DNA of 64,000 nt from Bradyrhizobium cytisi. GTDB taxonomy: Bacteria > Pseudomonadota > Alphaproteobacteria > Rhizobiales > Xanthobacteraceae. The notes beneath the pieces are model-generated. The model searched no databases and was not told where the DNA came from. It saw nothing but the letters and a program-made list of their open reading frames with translations. Below, piece by piece: positions 8,583-18,654 of the stretch; position 1 is the stretch's first letter; each line of letters opens with the position of its first letter. Both the position numbers and the translations under genes were made by a program. The stretch is from positions 1-64,000 of the forward strand of contig NZ_VSSR01000011.1 of assembly GCF_008123515.1 (NCBI RefSeq), written 5' to 3'.

Positions 8583-8730
8583 TCAATGAGTCCCTTGGCT
8601 TCCCCGGGAATATGCCGCTCTGCGAAACTTGCCGGCTGCGACGAGAGCCTGGCAGCCCACGATTCGCAGCCTCTTTTTTCCGCGCGACATTCGCGAGGCT
8701 ACCACCAGAGACTGTGAATCGTCCAGATCA
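8583..8730 (-). pseudogene. Decayed copy of the 96-residue small gene
   Basis: DNA at about 8610-8725 aligns with about 6335-6440, both on the minus strand. Translated, it reads LDDS-S..V....L-IVG...LV..GKFR, matching the C-terminal half of the 6311-6601 product. The NYDPLENMKK half and any start codon are missing, and an in-frame stop lies upstream. Its stop again adjoins the RBS of the larger gene. So a two-gene unit was duplicated and this small copy lost its 5' half. Confidence 0.65.
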
Positions 8731-8877
8731 CCAACCGCTTTGGCAGCACTCCGCCGGGGATGGATCGTCTGCCCTGCTAGTAGGCGTTGCTAAGCAAGGT
8801 TCGATAAGCGATCTTGGCGCGATCCGCGCGCGGGGGCCCGATCGACAGTGCCTTTGGAATCACTTGAGAGCACGGGA

Positions 8878-11800
8878 ATGCATTGCGCTGCATGTCGGTC
8901 GCCGATCGACCCAGGCGGGAGCCGGTGCCCCAAATGCGGCGCGGCCGTCCGGCGGTCGGATCCCGACAGCGAACGGCGGTTCGTCACGATTCTTCGTGCT
9001 GACGTCATCGACTCCACGGGTCTTGTTGCTGAATTGGATCCGGAGGCGGCGGTCTCGCGCCTGGAGCCGGCGCTGGCCGCCATGCGCGGCGCGATCCGGC
9101 AGTTCGGCGGCATCGTCAGCAAGGAGCTGGGCGACGGGCTTGCCGCGGTGTTCGGTGCCCCGATCGCGGACGACAACCATGCGCCGCTGGCGTGCCATGC
9201 CGCGATCGAGCTGGTCCGGCGCGTCGCCAGCCTCGGTGATCCCGCCCTTCAGGTTCGGGTCGGCCTGCACTCCGGCCACGTCGTTGCCTACATGGTCGCC
9301 AGCGAATTCTCCAAGGTCTACGAGATCGGCGGCGCCGCTCAGCATCTGGCCGCGCGGCTGGAGCAGGAGGCAGAGGCGAACCAGATCTACGTTTCGGAAG
9401 CCTGCCAGAATCTCGCCGACGGGCATGTCCGGTTCGAATCTCTCGGCGGCAAATCGCTGCGCGGCTTCAGCCAGCCCGTGCCGGTCTACCGGATCGTCAG
9501 TGCCAGCGATCTCTCGAGCTGGCGGGTCCGGCGCGCCCGCAGCGCCTCCCGATTTGTCGATCGTACCACGGAGCGGGCCCTGCTGGACCGCGCGGCCGGG
9601 CAGGCCAGGGCCAGCCGGCAGACAGTCCTGCTGCTCGGCGATGCCGGCATCGGCAAATCCCGGCTGGCGCACGAGTTCGCCCAGAAGCTCAGGGGAGAGG
9701 GCTGGCGGCTGATCGACGCCGAGTGCAGCCCGAATCTCCAGGGAGCTCCATTCAGCACGCTCAAGCGAATCCTGCTGTCGGCCATCGACGCAGCCGCAAG
9801 GGACCCCGGCAATCCCGGCGATCCCCTGAAGGACTTGCCTGCGATCCAGCAGAGTGCCCTCGACGCGGTGCTCGATGTAGCGATCGCGAACCCGCAATGG
9901 GACGAGCTCGAGCCTCACGCCCGCGGACGCGTGATCTCCGATGCGAGCTGCGCCGTCATCCAGAGCCTGGCCGGTCGCCAGCCGACGATCCTGCTTTTGG
10001 AGGATCTGCACTGGATCGACCGGGCCAGCGACGTCGTCGTCGCCGCCATTGCCTCGCTGGCGGTGCCCGATCTCCTGGTGCTGCTCACCTCCCGCCCGAA
10101 CGGCATGCCGGTCTGGATCGCGCGCTGCCATGCCGAGATCGTCGCGATGCGGCCGCTCGACGACGATTCGGGGCTGGAGATGCTGTCCGACATGCTCGGA
10201 TCGTCCGAGACCAACGCCGATCTGAAGAGCCGGATCATCTCCCATACGGCCAACGTGCCCCTGTTCATCGAGGAGGTCTGCCGCGGTCTGAAGGACAGCG
10301 GCACCTTGCGCGGCGAGTGGGGCGACCTCGCTCTGGTGCGCCCGATCGACGAGCTCGGTATTCCCACCAGCATTCAGGGCGTGATCGCGGCACGCCTCGA
10401 CCGCGTGTCGAAGCAGGAACGGTCCGTCTTGCAGGTCGCGGCGGCGCTGGGGGCGCGGTCGAGCGAGGCCACGCTGCGGAAGATTGCGATCCTGCCCGAA
10501 GATGCCCTGCGCGGCTGCCTCGTCTCGCTAGATCGCACCGAGCTGCTGGTTCGGATCGACAGCGAATTGGAGGATTCGCTGGAGTTCCGCCACGAGATGG
10601 TTCGCCAGGTCACCTACGATTCGATGGTCGACAAGGTGCGCGAGGACATCCACGCCCGCATTCTGGCTGCACTGGAAGGCAGCGGGGCTGAGGATTCCGA
10701 CAAGCTCTGCTATCACGCCACGCGGGCCAAGGATTGGGACAAAGCTTTCCACTACGGCCTGGCCTCCGCGCAGAAATGTCTGGCGCGGTCCGCGTTTACC
10801 GACGCCGCGGACTATTTCGAGACCGCGATGCGATCGCTGGACATGACCCCGGAAAATCCCGCGCGGGAAGCCAAGGCCGTGGACATCCGCATCGAAGCGC
10901 GCGCGGCGTTCATCGGGTCCGGCCATGTTTCCGAATGGCTGAACCTCGGCAAGGAAGCCGAGCGTCGCGCCGATGCAATCAACGACATCGGGCGGAAGGT
11001 GGCGGCCATGACGGTCATGGCGGCGGCGCAGAATTTCTATGGCACGCCGGCCGAAGCGATCAGGCTCAACGAGGAAGTCGTGAGCCTCGCAGAGCGTTCG
11101 GACAGCTCCGGCTGGCTCAACGCCGCGCAATACGGTCTCGGTCAGGTTTACTTCCTCGCCGGCCGCTATCGCGAGGCGGACGGTTTGTTCGCACGAGCCC
11201 GCGCCCAATTGATGGGGCCGGAGGCGAGTGCGCCCTTCGGGACGACAGCGAAATACGCGTTGCTGCTTTGCTGCATGATGGGCAGCATCAACCACACCGT
11301 CATGGACGAGATTGATGCCGCGGAACGGCTTCAGCGACACGCCGACGCGATCGCGGAGGAAACCAGCCGCCCCTATGACCGCGTTGCCGCCGCCTATAGC
11401 GGCGGCTGGCTGATGCTTGGCCGGGGCGATCCGGCAGCGGCCGCGTCCATTCTCGAAGGCGGTTTTGTGCTGGCGCAAAAACACGGCATCCGGCTGTTCG
11501 TGCCGGTGCTCGCCTGCCATCTCGGCATCGCCTATCTGGAGCAGGGGCTGTTCGACCGGGCGCGCGGCATGCTGGCCGAGGCGCGCGAAGAGGCGCGCAG
11601 CGTCGGCTATACCTCGGCGGTGCTGCGCTCCTCGATCTACCTCGCGCTGGCGACCAACCGGCTCGGCGATGTCCAGGCGGCCCAGAACATGCTGCGCGAG
11701 GCGCGCAACACCGCGCGCCAGCAGGGCTTCTCCGGCCTCGAGGCCGAGGCCCTGCTCGGCGAGGCCGTGGTGACGCCGCCGTCGAGCGCGGAGAACCGGA

Positions 11801-11925
11801 CCATCATCCTGGCAGCGTTGCGCGCCGCGATCGCGATCGCCTCCCAAAGCGGCGCCATGCCGCTGCTGCTGAAGGCCGAGGCGATGCTGAACGGCATGCT
11901 CGCCGAGGACGATCGGCTGACCTGA
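8878..11925 (+). CDS. Class III nucleotide cyclase-AAA ATPase-TPR regulator
   Basis: The protein has about 1015 residues. A zinc ribbon (Cys3, Cys6, Cys17, Cys20) is followed by a class III cyclase domain (ADVIDSTG, then LGDGLAAVFG, then RVGLHSG), an AAA/STAND ATPase with P-loop GDAGIGKS at about 254-261 and LLLEDLHWID as Walker B, and about 400 residues of TPR-like helices. The usual V-N-L-A-A-R of the cyclase active site reads QHLAAR here. Such proteins are common in Bradyrhizobium and act as cytoplasmic sensors; a given member may or may not make cAMP. GTG 8848 is an alternative start. Confidence 0.85.
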   Translation: MHCAACRSPIDPGGSRCPKCGAAVRRSDPDSERRFVTILRADVIDSTGLVAELDPEAAVSRLEPALAAMRGAIRQFGGIVSKELGDGLAAVFGAPIADDNHAPLACHAAIELVRRVASLGDPALQVRVGLHSGHVVAYMVASEFSKVYEIGGAAQHLAARLEQEAEANQIYVSEACQNLADGHVRFESLGGKSLRGFSQPVPVYRIVSASDLSSWRVRRARSASRFVDRTTERALLDRAAGQARASRQTVLLLGDAGIGKSRLAHEFAQKLRGEGWRLIDAECSPNLQGAPFSTLKRILLSAIDAAARDPGNPGDPLKDLPAIQQSALDAVLDVAIANPQWDELEPHARGRVISDASCAVIQSLAGRQPTILLLEDLHWIDRASDVVVAAIASLAVPDLLVLLTSRPNGMPVWIARCHAEIVAMRPLDDDSGLEMLSDMLGSSETNADLKSRIISHTANVPLFIEEVCRGLKDSGTLRGEWGDLALVRPIDELGIPTSIQGVIAARLDRVSKQERSVLQVAAALGARSSEATLRKIAILPEDALRGCLVSLDRTELLVRIDSELEDSLEFRHEMVRQVTYDSMVDKVREDIHARILAALEGSGAEDSDKLCYHATRAKDWDKAFHYGLASAQKCLARSAFTDAADYFETAMRSLDMTPENPAREAKAVDIRIEARAAFIGSGHVSEWLNLGKEAERRADAINDIGRKVAAMTVMAAAQNFYGTPAEAIRLNEEVVSLAERSDSSGWLNAAQYGLGQVYFLAGRYREADGLFARARAQLMGPEASAPFGTTAKYALLLCCMMGSINHTVMDEIDAAERLQRHADAIAEETSRPYDRVAAAYSGGWLMLGRGDPAAAASILEGGFVLAQKHGIRLFVPVLACHLGIAYLEQGLFDRARGMLAEAREEARSVGYTSAVLRSSIYLALATNRLGDVQAAQNMLREARNTARQQGFSGLEAEALLGEAVVTPPSSAENRTIILAALRAAIAIASQSGAMPLLLKAEAMLNGMLAEDDRLT

Positions 11926-12199
11926 TTCCGGGGCGCGCGACGCAGGCGGGTTTTGCCGGACGGGTCAGATAAGTTTCGTAGGCAATCCAAGGACTTAGCT
12001 ACTGTGCATGGGGTTGTTTTCGCAAGCTTTGTGGCAGGTGGCCCGCGGGAGTGATGACAGAGGCCCTTGCGCGGACGCCAAGGTCGGCTACCGTCGGGGT
12101 TCTGGTCACCGGGTCAGGTGACGATTTGATTGATCTATTTTAGCATCCGAATTCATCGGCGCCGCGACGGCGCGACGCCCACCGGACGAGGCGGGGGCC

Positions 12200-13402
12200 A
12201 TGATCATTCGCGACCAGTCAGCACTGTTGGCGCCGGTCGAGCGCGACTTGCGGCTCGACCTCTTCCGCGGCATCGGCCTGTGGATGATCTTCCTCGATCA
12301 CATCCCGCACGACGTCGTGGCCTGGCTGACCTTGCGCAATTACGGCTTCAGCGACGCCGCCGAGTTCTTCGTCTTCATCTCCGGCTATCTTGTCGGCTGG
12401 ATCTACGGGCCGATCGTCGCCGGCGGCTGGTTCCTCGCCGCGCTGAAGCGGCTGTGGCGGCGCGCGGCGGAAATGTATGTCGCCCACATCATGCTGTTCC
12501 TGCTGTTCACGGCGCAGATCGCCCGCACCGCCCGCCGCTTCGACAATCCGATGTACGAGCACGAGTTCAACGTCTTCAATTTCCTGGCGCATCCGGACGA
12601 GCTGATCGGGCAGGCGATCCTCTTGAAATACAAGCCGGTCAATCTCGACGTGCTGCCGCTCTACATCACGCTGGTGTTCGCCGCGCCCTTCATCGTCTGG
12701 TGCCTGGTGCGCCGGCCGAGCCTGACGCTTGCGGCGTCCGTGTTGCTCTATGTGTTGTCGCGCTGGCTCGACTGGAACGTCGCCTCCTATCCGCCCGGCA
12801 CGACCTGGTATTTCAATCCGTTCTGCTGGCAGCTGATGTTCGTGTTCGCCGCCTGGTGCGGCATCGGCCAGATCGACAAGATCGGCGAATGGGTGTGGTC
12901 GAGGACCGCGATGGCACTGGCCGCGGCGTGGCTCGTCTTCGCCCTCCTGATCGTGATGACGTGGCACGTCCACGCGCTCGAGGCCATGATCCCGAAATGG
13001 ATGATCAAGGCGATCTACCCGATCGACAAGACCGATCTCGACATGCTGCGCTTCACGCATTTCCTGGCGCTGGCGCTCTGGGTGACGCATTTCGTCTCGC
13101 GCAAATGGAAGGCGCTGCACACGGCGTGGCTGCGTCCCGTCATTCTCTGCGGCCAGCATTCGCTGCCGATTTTCTGCCTCGGCGTCTTCCTGTCGTTCTC
13201 CGCACACTGGATCCTGACGCAATACACCAAGGGCGTCTGGGAGCAGCTCGCGGTCTCGCTCCTCGGCATCGTCATCATGGTCGGCGCCGCCTGGCTGCTC
13301 GATCGCGCCGAGCGGGTGCCGAACCTGTTCGTGAAAGTGACCGACGTTGAGGAGCCCGAGACGGCCGTCGAGATCGCACCGGCCCCCAATGCGAGCCGCT
13401 GA
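12200..13402 (+). CDS. opgC: OpgC-type membrane protein (periplasmic glucan modification)
   Basis: The 400-residue integral membrane protein has about ten spans. It opens with RDLRLDLFRGIGLWMIFLDH, then AAEFFVFISGY, the characteristic start of OpgC proteins, which transfer succinyl groups to osmoregulated periplasmic glucans. A soluble tail follows residue 370. The DUF2059 gene follows almost at once. The intergenic 11926-12199 upstream must hold the promoter; nothing else is visible there. Confidence 0.82.
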   Translation: MIIRDQSALLAPVERDLRLDLFRGIGLWMIFLDHIPHDVVAWLTLRNYGFSDAAEFFVFISGYLVGWIYGPIVAGGWFLAALKRLWRRAAEMYVAHIMLFLLFTAQIARTARRFDNPMYEHEFNVFNFLAHPDELIGQAILLKYKPVNLDVLPLYITLVFAAPFIVWCLVRRPSLTLAASVLLYVLSRWLDWNVASYPPGTTWYFNPFCWQLMFVFAAWCGIGQIDKIGEWVWSRTAMALAAAWLVFALLIVMTWHVHALEAMIPKWMIKAIYPIDKTDLDMLRFTHFLALALWVTHFVSRKWKALHTAWLRPVILCGQHSLPIFCLGVFLSFSAHWILTQYTKGVWEQLAVSLLGIVIMVGAAWLLDRAERVPNLFVKVTDVEEPETAVEIAPAPNASR

Positions 13403-13414
13403 GTGGAGAGATCC

Positions 13415-13903
13415 ATGTCCAGACGTTGGTTGACGATCGCCGGCATTCTCCTGCTCCTCGCCGGCGGCGCATGGGCCGACACGCCGTCGCCCGAGGCGAT
13501 GAATGCGGCGCGTAAGCTCGTGGTCACGCTGAAGATAGGAGATCAGTATCGCGCGCTGCTGCCGCAGCTCCTGCTCAAGCTGCGGCCGGTGGTGGCGCAG
13601 GACAGGCCGGAGATCGAGCGGGACTATGACGCGATGACGGCGCCGGGCGCGGAGATCTACGCCCCGTTCCTCGCCTCGATGGTCGACCGGATCGCCGCCG
13701 TCTATGCCGCAAGCTTCACCCTGGACGAGCTGCACCAGATCGAGGCGTTCTACGCCCAGCCGGCCGGACAAAAGCTGCTGGCGCAATCCGATGCGCTGGC
13801 GCAGGCGAATGCGCAGATCGGCCAGGACGTCAGCCAGAAGGCCGCCGACGAGTTGAAGCAGCGCCTGATCGAGGCGCTGCGCCAGAAGGGGCACAAGCTG
13901 TAG
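13415..13903 (+). CDS. Secreted DUF2059 family protein
   Basis: The 162-residue protein has a signal peptide (residues 1-21, ending GGAWA-D) and a helical body containing LDELHQIEAFYAQPAGQKLL, the hallmark of DUF2059 periplasmic proteins. The ATG at 13415, with ggagag five bases upstream, is chosen over GTG 13403. It is twelve bases downstream of opgC and likely cotranscribed. Function of the family is unknown. Confidence 0.82.
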   Translation: MSRRWLTIAGILLLLAGGAWADTPSPEAMNAARKLVVTLKIGDQYRALLPQLLLKLRPVVAQDRPEIERDYDAMTAPGAEIYAPFLASMVDRIAAVYAASFTLDELHQIEAFYAQPAGQKLLAQSDALAQANAQIGQDVSQKAADELKQRLIEALRQKGHKL

Positions 13904-13914
13904 AAGCCGCGTCT

Positions 13915-15411
13915 CTAGTGAATGGCCGCGTACATGATCTTCTCCTCCGTCGCTTCCAGCGCGGAGAATTCCTCCACCACCTTGCCCTGGCGCGAGACCA
14001 GGATCCGGTCGGACAGCGCCATGATCTCGGGCAAATAGGATGAGATCACCACGACCGCCTTGCCCTCGTCGGCGAGCCGGTTGATTAGCTCGTGGATCTC
14101 GACGATGGCGCCGACGTCGACGCCGCGGGTGGGCTCGTCGAAGATGATCAAGTCGGGCTCCTGCACCAGCGATTTTGCGATCACGACCTTCTGCTGATTG
14201 CCGCCGGACAGCTCGACCACCTTGCCGTCGTCGCCGATGGCGCGAACCCTGAGCTTCTCGATCCAGGTCTTACCGACCGCATCGTTTTCCCGCCGCGACA
14301 GCATCATGCGGCCTCGCGGAAACTTCGACAGCAGGCCGAGATAGATGTTGCGCGCGATCGAGGACGTCTCGAAGAAACCCTCGACCTTGCGGTCCTCGGT
14401 GACATAGGCGATGCCGGCCTTGACCGCCGGTGCCGGCACCCGGTAGCGCACCGGCTGGTCGTGCAGCAGGATCTCGCCGCCGTGGAAGAAGTCGCGCTTG
14501 AGTACGCCCGCGACGATCTTGAAGGTCTCAGTGCGGCCCGCGCCGACGAGGCCGAACACGCCGGTGATCTGGCCCGCAAATACCGATAGAGAGTTGTTCT
14601 TCACCATCGGCGCCATCTTCAAATTCTGCACCGTGAGCACGCGCGCGCCCGCCGGCCGCACGCTGCTTTTCCGCGCGCCATAGAGCGTGTTGGAGAGGTC
14701 GCGTCCGACCATGGCCTGCACGATCGCCGCGCGGTCGAACTTGGCGACATCGTCGGTCACGACATGCTTGCCGTCGCGCAGCACCGTGATGCGGTCGGCG
14801 AGCAGCAGCGCTTCTTCCAGGGCGTGCGAGATGAAGACGATCGAGACGCCGCGCTTCTTGAGATCGCGGACCAGGTCGAAGAAGTATTTCTTCTCCTCCG
14901 GCGTCAGGGATGCGGTCGGCTCGTCGAAGATGATGACCTTGGCGCGGTGCAGGACCGCTCGCGCGATCTCGACCATCTGCTTCTTGGCCGCGCCAAGACC
15001 GCCGACGGTCGCGGTCGGCGTGACGTCGAAATTGAGCGATTGCAGGAATTGCTGCGCGGCGATGTAGATGCCGCGCAGGCGGTTGTAAAATTTCTCCTGC
15101 CCAAGAAACAGATTCTGCGCGACCGTCATGGTCGGCACCAGGCTGTTCTCCTGGAACACCATGGCGATGCCGAGATTGCGCGCCTCCAGCGGCGTCTTCG
15201 GTGCGACATCGGCGCCGTCGATCGTCATGGTCCCCGAGGTCAGCATCACCACGCCCGCCATCACCTTGGTCAGGGTTGACTTGCCCGCGCCATTCTCGCC
15301 GACCAGCGCGTGGATCTCGCCGCGGCGGAGCTCGAAGTCGACCCCGTCGATGGCCGGCACGCCGGCGTAGAGTTTTGTCGCCTTGCGCAGCGAGAGTGCG
15401 ATGTCGCTCAT
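13915..15411 (-). CDS. Sugar ABC transporter ATP-binding protein (RbsA/MglA type)
   Basis: The 498-residue protein has two ABC domains, as usual for carbohydrate uptake type 2 systems. The first half has GENGAGKST and IIFDEPTASL. The second has a degenerate GLVGAGRTE P-loop, LSGGNQQKV and IIFDEPTRGVD, the normal asymmetry of this family. It is the last gene of the minus-strand operon starting at 20733, and its ATG overlaps the stop of the preceding propeller gene (ATGA). It powers import by the two permeases. Confidence 0.93.
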   Translation of the reverse strand: MSDIALSLRKATKLYAGVPAIDGVDFELRRGEIHALVGENGAGKSTLTKVMAGVVMLTSGTMTIDGADVAPKTPLEARNLGIAMVFQENSLVPTMTVAQNLFLGQEKFYNRLRGIYIAAQQFLQSLNFDVTPTATVGGLGAAKKQMVEIARAVLHRAKVIIFDEPTASLTPEEKKYFFDLVRDLKKRGVSIVFISHALEEALLLADRITVLRDGKHVVTDDVAKFDRAAIVQAMVGRDLSNTLYGARKSSVRPAGARVLTVQNLKMAPMVKNNSLSVFAGQITGVFGLVGAGRTETFKIVAGVLKRDFFHGGEILLHDQPVRYRVPAPAVKAGIAYVTEDRKVEGFFETSSIARNIYLGLLSKFPRGRMMLSRRENDAVGKTWIEKLRVRAIGDDGKVVELSGGNQQKVVIAKSLVQEPDLIIFDEPTRGVDVGAIVEIHELINRLADEGKAVVVISSYLPEIMALSDRILVSRQGKVVEEFSALEATEEKIMYAAIH

Positions 15412-16520
15412 GGGCGAAACTCCTCGGCAAGGCCAGCAAGGGGCAGTCGCAGGACCCGGCCGGGCCCCTTGGCGATCAGGACGAGATCGTCGCCCATCTC
15501 GATGGCCGCGACGATGCCGTGGTGGATGCCGTCGACCCTGCTATGCAGCGAGTAGAGCGGCTGGCCGTCCGCATCGAGACGGATGACGAGGCCATAGGAG
15601 CGCGGCGGCGCCCATGGCTTGATCACGCCCATGGTTTTGATGTGCGCGCCTTGCATCGGCTCCTTGAATGAACGTCCGGAGCGCAGGCGCGGCGCAACCC
15701 AATAGGCCGGATCGATCTCGGCCATCATGCGGCGCCGGTAACTGGGCTCGCGCAACACGAACTCGACGAGCTGGGTCCGTGCGGTGAAGGCGGTGAGCCA
15801 ATAGCCGCCGCCCGAGGCCTTCGACAGCCGCGACGGATAGACGGGGAGGTGAGCGAGCACGACCTTTGGCGATGCGCCTGGCGAGACGAGAACGAGGCGA
15901 TGGCGCCAGCTCTCGCTGACCAGCATGGCGTTGCCGTGAGCGCAGGCGCCGAAGGCATAGCCGAACCCCTGCGCCAATCGTGTCACGGCCTTGCTGCCGG
16001 GATCGAGCTTGAACACGCGGCCGGTCCGATTGAGCTCCAGGAGGTCACGTGCCCAATCGTCGATGCCGCATGTCGTCGAGCCGTCCGTTGCAATGAGCGT
16101 GTCGTCGTCCGCGAGCGCCAGCGCATTGACGGCGTTGAATGCGGCATCGGTGAACGTCACGCTCGGTTGCTCGGCCGAGGGGCTTGCGTACACACGCACC
16201 TCGCGTCCCTCGAGTGCGACGGCAAGGCCGCCGCCAGGAAGTGCACAGAGCGCCGATATCGGCTGCTCGAAACTGCGCACCTCCGATGCCGTGCCGCCGT
16301 TCAGGCACATCAGCCGCTGGCCGTCGGCGATGAAGAGGTTGCTTCCGTCGGTGGCGAGATCTTCCGGCGCCTCGCATGTCAGCAAGGTCTCGGCCGATTC
16401 CAGCCTCTGGTTCGGCTTCAATGCGCCGTCTAAGGACGGCACTGTGATGGTGGCCTCGCCGCGCCCTAGAAAACGGTTGGCGAAGTCTCTGACGGCAGCG
16501 ATCACGACTGCTTTCCCCAC
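15408..16520 (-). CDS. Beta-propeller protein, strictosidine synthase/SMP-30-like
   Basis: The 370-residue protein has repeated blade-like segments (PEDLATDGSNLFIADG, NAVNALALADDDTLIATDG, AMLVSESWRHRLV). The segment about 215-265 (YPSRLSKASGGGYWL, then RRRMMAEIDP) closely parallels the C-terminal domain of the neighbouring permease fusion, so the two are paralogues. Relatives include strictosidine synthase-like and gluconolactonase-like hydrolases. No signal peptide. It overlaps the fusion gene by 19 bases and the ATPase gene by four, implying coupled translation. It may hydrolyse a lactone or sense the imported substrate; this is inference. Confidence 0.75.
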   Translation of the reverse strand: MGKAVVIAAVRDFANRFLGRGEATITVPSLDGALKPNQRLESAETLLTCEAPEDLATDGSNLFIADGQRLMCLNGGTASEVRSFEQPISALCALPGGGLAVALEGREVRVYASPSAEQPSVTFTDAAFNAVNALALADDDTLIATDGSTTCGIDDWARDLLELNRTGRVFKLDPGSKAVTRLAQGFGYAFGACAHGNAMLVSESWRHRLVLVSPGASPKVVLAHLPVYPSRLSKASGGGYWLTAFTARTQLVEFVLREPSYRRRMMAEIDPAYWVAPRLRSGRSFKEPMQGAHIKTMGVIKPWAPPRSYGLVIRLDADGQPLYSLHSRVDGIHHGIVAAIEMGDDLVLIAKGPGRVLRLPLAGLAEEFRP

Positions 16521-18625
16521 CGCTTGTCATACTGGACGAAGTTCGGATCGGCGTTTTCGAGCTTGTAGCGACCGATCCTGTTGTTGAGGATGCCGCCCAG
16601 ATAGAGATAGCCGCGATGCTCGCGCATCGAGGTGATCATCGGATGGTTCTCGCCGTGCAGGTCCCAGAACGATTCGACGATCTTGCCCTGCTCGTTGAAC
16701 TTGACCACGCAGCCGGTGTTGATGTTGGGGAACAGCCATTCGTCGACCGGCACGCGCTTGGCCATGCGACGGCGGAAGCCCGGCATCTTCCAGGCGAGGT
16801 CGAGCGAGGGGCTGCGCATGCCGACCAGCGCCAGCCAGTAATTGCCGTCGGAGGCGAGGTTGATGTTGTCGGGGTAGCCCGGCAGATTGTCCATCACCAT
16901 CTCGACCGCGCCCTTCTTGGGGCCCGCGAACCAGTAGCGCTTGATCGAGCAGCCGAACGTCTCGGCGAACAGGATCGACTGGCCGTCGCTGGCAACGCAG
17001 ATGCCGTTGGGGAATTTGAGGCCGCGCAGCTCGGTGCGTGTCGTGCCGGTCTTGGTGTCGTAGGAGATGATGCGGCCGTTGCCGCGCGCTTCCAGGCCGT
17101 CGATCGGCCACTCGTCCATCTCGTAACGTACCGTTGCTTCGGAGAAGAAGATCAAGCCGTCGTCGGTGATGTCGAGGTCGTCGGCGAGCCGCAGGCGGCT
17201 ATCGTCGTTGACCGAGCGCATGCTGCGGTTGGTCTCGTCGGTCGCCTTTTCCACGGAGCCGTCAGGCTTGATGCGATAGAGCCCCATGCCGCCGATACAG
17301 ACATAGAGATTGTCCTCGCGGTCGAAGGCCATGCCGAGCGGTTGGCCGCCGATATGGGCGAACACCTCCATTGTCTGATAGTCGGGCGCGAGGAAGCGCA
17401 TGATGTCGCCGTGGCGTGAGCCGGCATAGAGATTGTCGTGGCGATCGAGGATAACGTCTTCCGGCGCCTCGATGCGGCCGAGGCCGATCGCCTCGACGTC
17501 ACGCAGCTTGTCGTTCTGCTCGAAGGGCCCGCCTTGCCCGATTTCGGTCGGTGGCGGCGGTGGCAGTTCGTGATAAGTCGGCGCGACATAGACCTTGCTG
17601 ATGATGCGGGTCCGGTTCTTCTGCCAGCGGATGTCGACCATCGCGGCGACGAGCAGGATGCCGGCGAGCGCCATACGGTTGACGCCGCCGCGCGCGTTCA
17701 TGGTTGTGAGACCGTTGGTGATCAGGAGCACGATCAGCACCCCGACCGCAGATTTGGCGACGGAGCCCTTGCCGCCACCGAGCGTGATGCCGCCGAGCAC
17801 GGTCGCGGTTAGCACGATCACCTCCAGGCCGACGCCGATGTCACCGCCGACCGTGCCGAGCCGGGAGGCGAAGAACAGCGCGCCAATGCTGGTCAGCACA
17901 CCGCTTGCGACGTAGCAGAGCGCGATCGTCCGGCGAACCGGAATGCCTGAATTATACGCCGAACGGCGTGAGCCGCCGATCGCGGTGATGTGCCAGCCCG
18001 GCCGCAGCCGCGTCATGAAGATGTGGCCGAAGATCGCGATGACGATATAGGCCAGTGCGACGGTCGGAATACCGAAGACAGAACCGGCGCCGATGAAATC
18101 CCAGGACGGGATGTCGGGGAAGGCCGAGGCGATCGCGTTGGAGTAGCGCTGGATCAGAAGATCGTAGGCCGAGCGATAGATGATCAGCGTGATGAGCGTG
18201 GTGATGAAAGCGCGTAGCCGCAGATACCCGACCAGGATGCCGTTGACGGCGCCGAGCGTCGCGCCGCAGAGCAGCGTCGCGACCACCACCGCCGGAACCG
18301 GCCAGCCCAGCACGTCGAGCAGATAGAGCGCGCAGAAATCGGTCAATGCGAAGATCGAGCCGACGGAAAGATCGATGCCGCCGACGATGACGACCAGCGC
18401 AAGCCCAAGCGCGATAAAGCCGATCTCTCCGGCCTGGCGCGCGGTGTCGGCGAGGCTCGCCGGCGACAGGAAGTTGTCGATGGACCGGCTGAACGCGAAG
18501 CCGACGATCAGGAGAAGGATGACCGGGATGGCTGTCTCGGTCCATCGCTTGGACAGGATTTCACCAAGCAGATGATCCGGCCAGTAGCGGTAACGCAGGC
18601 TCGTCAGGGTGTCGCGCATCGGCAT
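16502..18625 (-). CDS. ABC permease fused to a beta-propeller domain
   Basis: The 707-residue protein starts as a normal RbsC-type permease (about residues 1-335; GGIDLSVGSIFAL, later VLGGITLGGGKGS). It continues after a proline-rich linker (about 350-357) into a 340-residue six-blade propeller of the strictosidine synthase/SMP-30 type (APEDVILDRHDNLYAGSRHG, LKFPNGICVASDG, ETFGCSIKRYWF). With spans of ordinary polarity the propeller would face the cytoplasm. The frame is continuous, so this is a real fusion. It is separated from the binding-protein gene by a strong hairpin. Confidence 0.88.
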   Translation of the reverse strand: MPMRDTLTSLRYRYWPDHLLGEILSKRWTETAIPVILLLIVGFAFSRSIDNFLSPASLADTARQAGEIGFIALGLALVVIVGGIDLSVGSIFALTDFCALYLLDVLGWPVPAVVVATLLCGATLGAVNGILVGYLRLRAFITTLITLIIYRSAYDLLIQRYSNAIASAFPDIPSWDFIGAGSVFGIPTVALAYIVIAIFGHIFMTRLRPGWHITAIGGSRRSAYNSGIPVRRTIALCYVASGVLTSIGALFFASRLGTVGGDIGVGLEVIVLTATVLGGITLGGGKGSVAKSAVGVLIVLLITNGLTTMNARGGVNRMALAGILLVAAMVDIRWQKNRTRIISKVYVAPTYHELPPPPPTEIGQGGPFEQNDKLRDVEAIGLGRIEAPEDVILDRHDNLYAGSRHGDIMRFLAPDYQTMEVFAHIGGQPLGMAFDREDNLYVCIGGMGLYRIKPDGSVEKATDETNRSMRSVNDDSRLRLADDLDITDDGLIFFSEATVRYEMDEWPIDGLEARGNGRIISYDTKTGTTRTELRGLKFPNGICVASDGQSILFAETFGCSIKRYWFAGPKKGAVEMVMDNLPGYPDNINLASDGNYWLALVGMRSPSLDLAWKMPGFRRRMAKRVPVDEWLFPNINTGCVVKFNEQGKIVESFWDLHGENHPMITSMREHRGYLYLGGILNNRIGRYKLENADPNFVQYDKRWGKQS

Positions 18626-18654
18626 TCCAGCGGGGCGTGGACAATGGTGGGAGC

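Noticed and set aside
12218..13894. A 558-codon minus-strand frame
   Set aside because: Antisense to opgC and the DUF2059 gene, composition typical of a shadow frame.
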